The notes beneath the pieces were generated by a model. It worked only from the letters and a program-made list of their open reading frames with translations, had not been told where the DNA came from and did no database searches. From assembly GCA_019722365.1 (NCBI GenBank), contig JADFUC010001283.1, positions 434,001 to 498,000 of the forward strand: a stretch of DNA of 64,000 bases, written 5' to 3'. The first letter of the stretch is position 1. Every line of letters begins with the position of its first letter. A program made the translations under genes and the position numbers. Positions 63,220-64,000 of this stretch are shown one piece after another. The DNA is from Lithospermum erythrorhizon. Taxonomy: Eukaryota; Streptophyta; Magnoliopsida; Boraginales; Boraginaceae.

Positions 63220-64000
63220 AGGTCTTTTGATCCTTATAATATAATACCATATTTATTCAATCTTTACTCAGTTTTTGGTTTCATTCTTAACAAAGCTTAA
63301 ACCTTTGCATATTTTTTTTGTCAATTTTTGTGAATTTTTTTGGGGTTTGTTTTAATCAACTATATCTAAATCTAAACAATATGATTTTATCATATTACTC
63401 AAAGGCTTCAATATTGACATATTTTTGTGTGAAAAGTTTTCATAATAAGCTCTTCAATGTTGGTATTTTTTTGTATATTTTCTGCAAACTTATGCTTATG
63501 ATTTCATGATTCTTGAGTTATTTATTGAAGGCTTTGTGGATTTTCTCAAGTTATTCTTGCTTATTATCAAACACAAAGGCAAAAAAAAAAATCTGGTTTA
63601 TTTATTTATTTATATTACTACTATATTTTTGCTGCTACTGTTTACATAGAAAACCAAAAGATTTGATTTTGATTTATGGGTTTGTTTTATTTTCTCTCAA
63701 TCTTATCAACCATGAAATATCAAATTTCACTTCATTTTTCTGCTAATTTATGTAGTCTTTTTGTTACACTTCAATTTATGAGTTTGAGCATTCAATTATT
63801 TCTTTAAATTTTGTGATCAAATTGTATAATATAATTTTTTTACTTTCTTTAGATTTGAATTTTCCAATTTTGTCTAAATGCTTATTAGTTGTTTCCCATA
63901 TTGAAAAAGCTTCACAAAAATAAAGTAGTTTGTTTTGGTCTTTCCACATAAAATAACGTTTGATGAAGTTCCAATTAGCTTCATATGACTTAAGCTTGTC
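63220..64000 (+). other. T-rich sequence, possibly a 5' UTR intron
   Basis: Poly-T tracts and short chance frames continue to the right edge, with no recognisable coding sequence. Confidence 0.3.

Overview
This window is plant nuclear DNA. It is AT-rich and has intron-split genes with GT-AG borders, a nuclear-type tRNA, Ty1/copia and other LTR-retrotransposon remains, Stowaway-like MITEs, microsatellites, and genes for a photosystem II subunit and a plant-type PEX5. A eudicot is most likely; the PsbR sequence looks asterid-like, but I cannot name the species.

Layout. At 1-1000 a decayed copia polyprotein enters from the left edge. At 2320-5879 (minus) lies a YchF/Obg-like ATPase gene with seven exons readable; its C-terminal TGS-domain exon(s) are not in the window. 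Its first intron is a tandem array that carries two relic copies of the P-loop exon end. At 6690-7930 is a second copia remnant with a 3' LTR. A tRNA-His(GTG) gene sits at 8150-8221. At 8829-10622 (minus) is PSBR, whose reading frame is split by a 407-bp segment flanked by a 9-bp direct repeat and lacking a normal AG acceptor. A 745-bp fold-back element lies at 11546-12290. At 16925-26624 (minus) is a complete 15-exon PEX5 gene for the PTS1 import receptor (736 aa), with one GC-AG intron and a minisatellite cut by a Stowaway element in intron 1.

From about 27 to 49 kb the DNA is retroelement territory: a 54-bp tandem repeat, a gag-like relic, and three related LTRs in the same orientation at about 32953, 39514 and 44567. 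Frame-broken copia coding sequence lies between the first two and apparently non-coding sequence between the last two. Another copia remnant lies at 47.7-49.1 kb. At 49852-52854 (minus) is an F-box/LRR gene resembling FBL10 (618 aa, four exons). The rest is intergenic, with repeat-derived stretches, (TAA)n and (CT)n microsatellites, and a possible 5' UTR/first intron of a rightward gene at the right edge.

The genes are unrelated housekeeping loci: an organellar translation-factor ATPase, a thylakoid PSII protein, a peroxisomal import receptor and an SCF-type substrate adaptor. They do not form a pathway. I found no evidence for a new multigene system. The most unusual signals are the PSBR insertion or non-canonical intron, the repeated P-loop fragments, and the chained LTR arrangement. 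Exon borders were read by eye from reading frame, splice dinucleotides and family similarity.
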